Positions 6,230-7,953 of a stretch of 7,953 bases of DNA are shown here, piece by piece; positions within the stretch are counted from its first letter, which is position 1, and the number at the start of each line of letters is the position of its first letter. A model generated the notes under the pieces. That model saw only the letters and a program-made list of their open reading frames with translations, was not told the origin of the DNA and searched no databases. The position numbers were made by a program, and so were the translations under genes. The stretch spans positions 1-7,953 of the forward strand of contig DAOVGH010000056.1 in the NCBI GenBank assembly GCA_030672485.1, written 5' to 3'. The DNA comes from Desulfobacterales bacterium. Its GTDB lineage: Bacteria; Desulfobacterota; DSM-4660; Desulfatiglandales; B25-G16.

Positions 6230-7213
6230 ATGGACTCCATTGCGTCCATAGAGATCGGAAGCAATTCCATAAGGATGCTGATTGCTGAAAGGGGTAGACC
6301 GGACAGTCCCTTAAAGCCAGTTTTGAGAAGGCGGGTCATCACAAGACTGGGTGAGGACTTCAACAGCAAGGGAATCGGCACAATTAAGCCGGAACCAATG
6401 GCGAGGAGCATCGCCGCACTTAAGGATTTTCTTGGCATTGCCAGCCATTTTGGTGTTTCCGCTCCCATTGCCCTGGCAACAGGAGTGGTTAGAAAGGCGG
6501 TAAACAGGAATACTTTTATTGACCTGATTGCTGAAAGGCTCGGTCACAATGTAACGATCATCTCGGGCCAAGAGGAGGCGGAACTGACGTGTAAGGGCGT
6601 CCTCTCTGCATTGAATCAGATGGCAAAGCCTTTAGTCATCTTTGATCTTGGTGGTGGCAGCACCGAATTTATCTGGGCCAATAGCAGGGAAGAAAAGCCC
6701 ATCTCCATAGAGCTTGGAGTGGTTATTTTGACACAGGATTTCTTACATACTGATCCCCCAAGGGATGATGAGATATATCAACTCGTCAATCATATCGAGG
6801 ATACATTTACAATAGGTCTTGACTCCTTGAAGCAAAGGGGAAAAGAAACGTTTTCCATCGTGGGCACAGGAGGAACTGTGGTTACCCTAGCTGGAATGAT
6901 CCATGGCATAGGAGAAGATGATTTCAATGAGACGAGAATGAACGGTCTTGTAGTCAGGAGGGAGGATGTTGGGCTTCTCTTCGGAGAAATGAAGGGGATG
7001 TCTAAAGAGAAAAGGCGGAATCTTAAGGGCCTTGAAAGGGGAAGGGAAGATACTATCTTGGCCGGCACTTTGATGGTAATGAAAATTATGGATTATTTTG
7101 ACAAAGATGAGATGATGGTAAGTTATTCCGATTTATTGGAGGGTAGCTTGATAGACTACATAGAAGGAGCAAAGAATGAACGATCAATCAATAAAGCAAG
7201 GGCTGACCTTTAA
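6230..7213 (+). CDS. Ppx/GppA family phosphatase (exopolyphosphatase / pppGpp phosphohydrolase)
   Basis: A 327-residue protein of the ASKHA-fold Ppx/GppA family, which removes terminal phosphate from inorganic polyphosphate or converts pppGpp to ppGpp. It is the short type: two actin-like domains without the C-terminal HD-type domain of Escherichia coli Ppx. Visible motifs are phosphate loop 1 ([12 protein letters not shown], residues 7-18), the catalytic glutamate Glu116 in SGQEEAEL (equivalent to Glu121 of E. coli Ppx), phosphate loop 2 (DLGGGSTEF from Asp139) and [12 protein letters not shown]. Glu8 replaces the usual metal-binding aspartate of loop 1 (Asp11 in E. coli Ppx), a conservative but uncommon change. 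ATG 6230 is chosen because AAGGG (6214-6218) lies 11 nt upstream and family members start just before this strand; an in-frame GTG at 6209 would add seven residues. The 3' end overlaps guaB by 38 nt. Polyphosphate and pppGpp activity cannot be told apart from sequence. Confidence 0.9.
   Translation: MDSIASIEIGSNSIRMLIAERGRPDSPLKPVLRRRVITRLGEDFNSKGIGTIKPEPMARSIAALKDFLGIASHFGVSAPIALATGVVRKAVNRNTFIDLIAERLGHNVTIISGQEEAELTCKGVLSALNQMAKPLVIFDLGGGSTEFIWANSREEKPISIELGVVILTQDFLHTDPPRDDEIYQLVNHIEDTFTIGLDSLKQRGKETFSIVGTGGTVVTLAGMIHGIGEDDFNETRMNGLVVRREDVGLLFGEMKGMSKEKRRNLKGLERGREDTILAGTLMVMKIMDYFDKDEMMVSYSDLLEGSLIDYIEGAKNERSINKARADL
7164..7169 (+). promoter_or_regulatory. Ribosome binding site of guaB inside the Ppx/GppA gene
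   Basis: AAGGAG stands 6 nt before the ATG at 7176 and lies within the coding sequence of the upstream gene. It supports the overlap and suggests that guaB translation is coupled to, or at least expressed with, the phosphatase. Confidence 0.65.
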
Positions 7214-7953
7214 CGATCTCCTCCTGGTGCCAAGGGAATCCACTGTCTTGCCGAAAGATGTGGACATCAAAACGGAGCTTTCTCGGAACATCTCCCTTAA
7301 CGTACCCATTGTCAGCGCGGCAATGGACACCGTTACTGAATCCGAAGCGGCTATAGCATTGGCCAGACAGGGTGGTTTAGGATTCATCCATAAGAATATG
7401 ACTATAGAAAGGCAGGCCTTGGAGGTCGAGAAGGTCAAGAAATCAGAAAGTGGCATGATTATAGATCCCATTACGATTGACCCGGAACAGAAGATCTCTG
7501 AGGTCATGAATATTATGAAGAAATACAGGATTTCCGGGGTACCTGTTGTGAAGGAGGGTAACTTGGTGGGTATTATTACCAATAGGGATTTGAGATTTGA
7601 GACAAACCTGGATAGGGAGGTTGGGGATGTAATGACCAAGGATAACCTGGCCACGGTACCTGTTGGGATAACCCTGGAGCAATCAAAGGCCATCTTACAT
7701 AGCAGAAGGATAGAGAAATTGTTGGTTGTTGACGATGCGGGAAAGCTCAAGGGACTTATAACGATAAAGGATATCGAGAAGATAAAGAAATACCCTAATT
7801 CATGCAAGGATCACCTCGGTAGATTACGGGTGGGTGCGGCAGTTGGTGTTGGACCGGATAGGGAAGAGAGGATTGATAGACTGATAGCAGCAAACGTAGA
7901 TGTTATTGCTATTGATGTTGCCCACGGACACTCGGCAGGTGTCATAAACGCCG
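7176..7953 (+). CDS. guaB: Inosine-5'-monophosphate dehydrogenase, N-terminal part (3' end outside window)
   Basis: The first 259 residues of IMP dehydrogenase, the NAD-dependent cytosolic enzyme that converts IMP to XMP and commits purines to guanine nucleotides; the full protein is usually about 485-490 residues. The N-terminal barrel part has [10 protein letters not shown] (residues 10-19), [12 protein letters not shown] (44-55) and [15 protein letters not shown] (66-80). A pair of CBS domains follows, about 94-145 and 152-205 (ISGVPVV with [18 protein letters not shown] with [10 protein letters not shown]), the regulatory module that binds adenine and guanine nucleotides in this family. 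The barrel resumes with VGAAVGVG (219-226) and the DVAHGHS motif (247-253). The active-site cysteine loop lies beyond the window. The ATG at 7176 is supported by AAGGAG 6 nt upstream and by the family's normal N terminus; it overlaps the preceding gene by 38 nt. No stop is reached before the edge. Confidence 0.96.
   Translation, partial: MNDQSIKQGLTFNDLLLVPRESTVLPKDVDIKTELSRNISLNVPIVSAAMDTVTESEAAIALARQGGLGFIHKNMTIERQALEVEKVKKSESGMIIDPITIDPEQKISEVMNIMKKYRISGVPVVKEGNLVGIITNRDLRFETNLDREVGDVMTKDNLATVPVGITLEQSKAILHSRRIEKLLVVDDAGKLKGLITIKDIEKIKKYPNSCKDHLGRLRVGAAVGVGPDREERIDRLIAANVDVIAIDVAHGHSAGVINA

Noticed and set aside
7184..7807. Minus-strand 207-codon open frame opposite guaB
   Set aside because: The plus strand encodes textbook IMP dehydrogenase here; the reverse product is a serine/isoleucine-rich shadow with no ribosome site recognised.

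Overview
The window looks like ordinary chromosomal DNA from a Gram-negative anaerobe of the former Deltaproteobacteria (Desulfobacterota). This rests on the style of the hybrid histidine kinase (stacked PAS domains, an HDFNN phospho-acceptor box and a C-terminal receiver), a short Ppx/GppA protein next to guaB, and a B12-type radical SAM protein. That is recognition by eye, not a database result. No mobile element, CRISPR array, tRNA or rRNA was seen.

Layout. (1) 2-652 (+): C-terminal part of D-3-phosphoglycerate dehydrogenase (SerA), cut by the left edge. (2) 653-824: GC-rich spacer with a near-consensus sigma-70 promoter (TTGACA, 17 nt, TATAGT) enclosed by a long imperfect inverted repeat. 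(3) 825-2261 (+): a B12-binding-domain radical SAM enzyme of unknown substrate, apparently transcribed alone. (4) 2445-4803 (+): a soluble PAS-PAS-PAS hybrid histidine kinase, broken by an apparent one-base insertion inside the first PAS domain, so it reads as a short N-terminal fragment (to 2684) and a long remainder (from 2668). (5) 4804-5073: non-coding gap with a stem-loop just after the kinase stop. (6) 5074-5442 (-): a 122-residue zinc-ribbon protein of unknown function with its own promoter. (7) 5688-7953 (+): a probable operon of a PaaI-like hotdog thioesterase, a Ppx/GppA phosphatase and the start of guaB (IMP dehydrogenase, cut by the right edge). The Ppx/GppA and guaB genes overlap by 38 nt.

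How the genes relate. serA (serine synthesis) and guaB (first step of GMP synthesis) are housekeeping genes. The one functional link suggested by the arrangement is Ppx/GppA with guaB: the former family acts on polyphosphate or pppGpp, the latter makes the guanine-nucleotide precursor, and their overlap implies coupled expression. The radical SAM gene, the kinase and the zinc-ribbon gene are separate units with no visible partner. The serA end is clearly richer in G+C than the kinase (one hand-counted 60-base line each: about 57% at 61-120 and about 32% at 3481-3540).

Nothing here is a convincing new multi-gene system. The points most worth following are the kinase frameshift, the substrate of the radical SAM enzyme, the unassigned zinc-ribbon protein, and the Ppx/GppA-guaB coupling.
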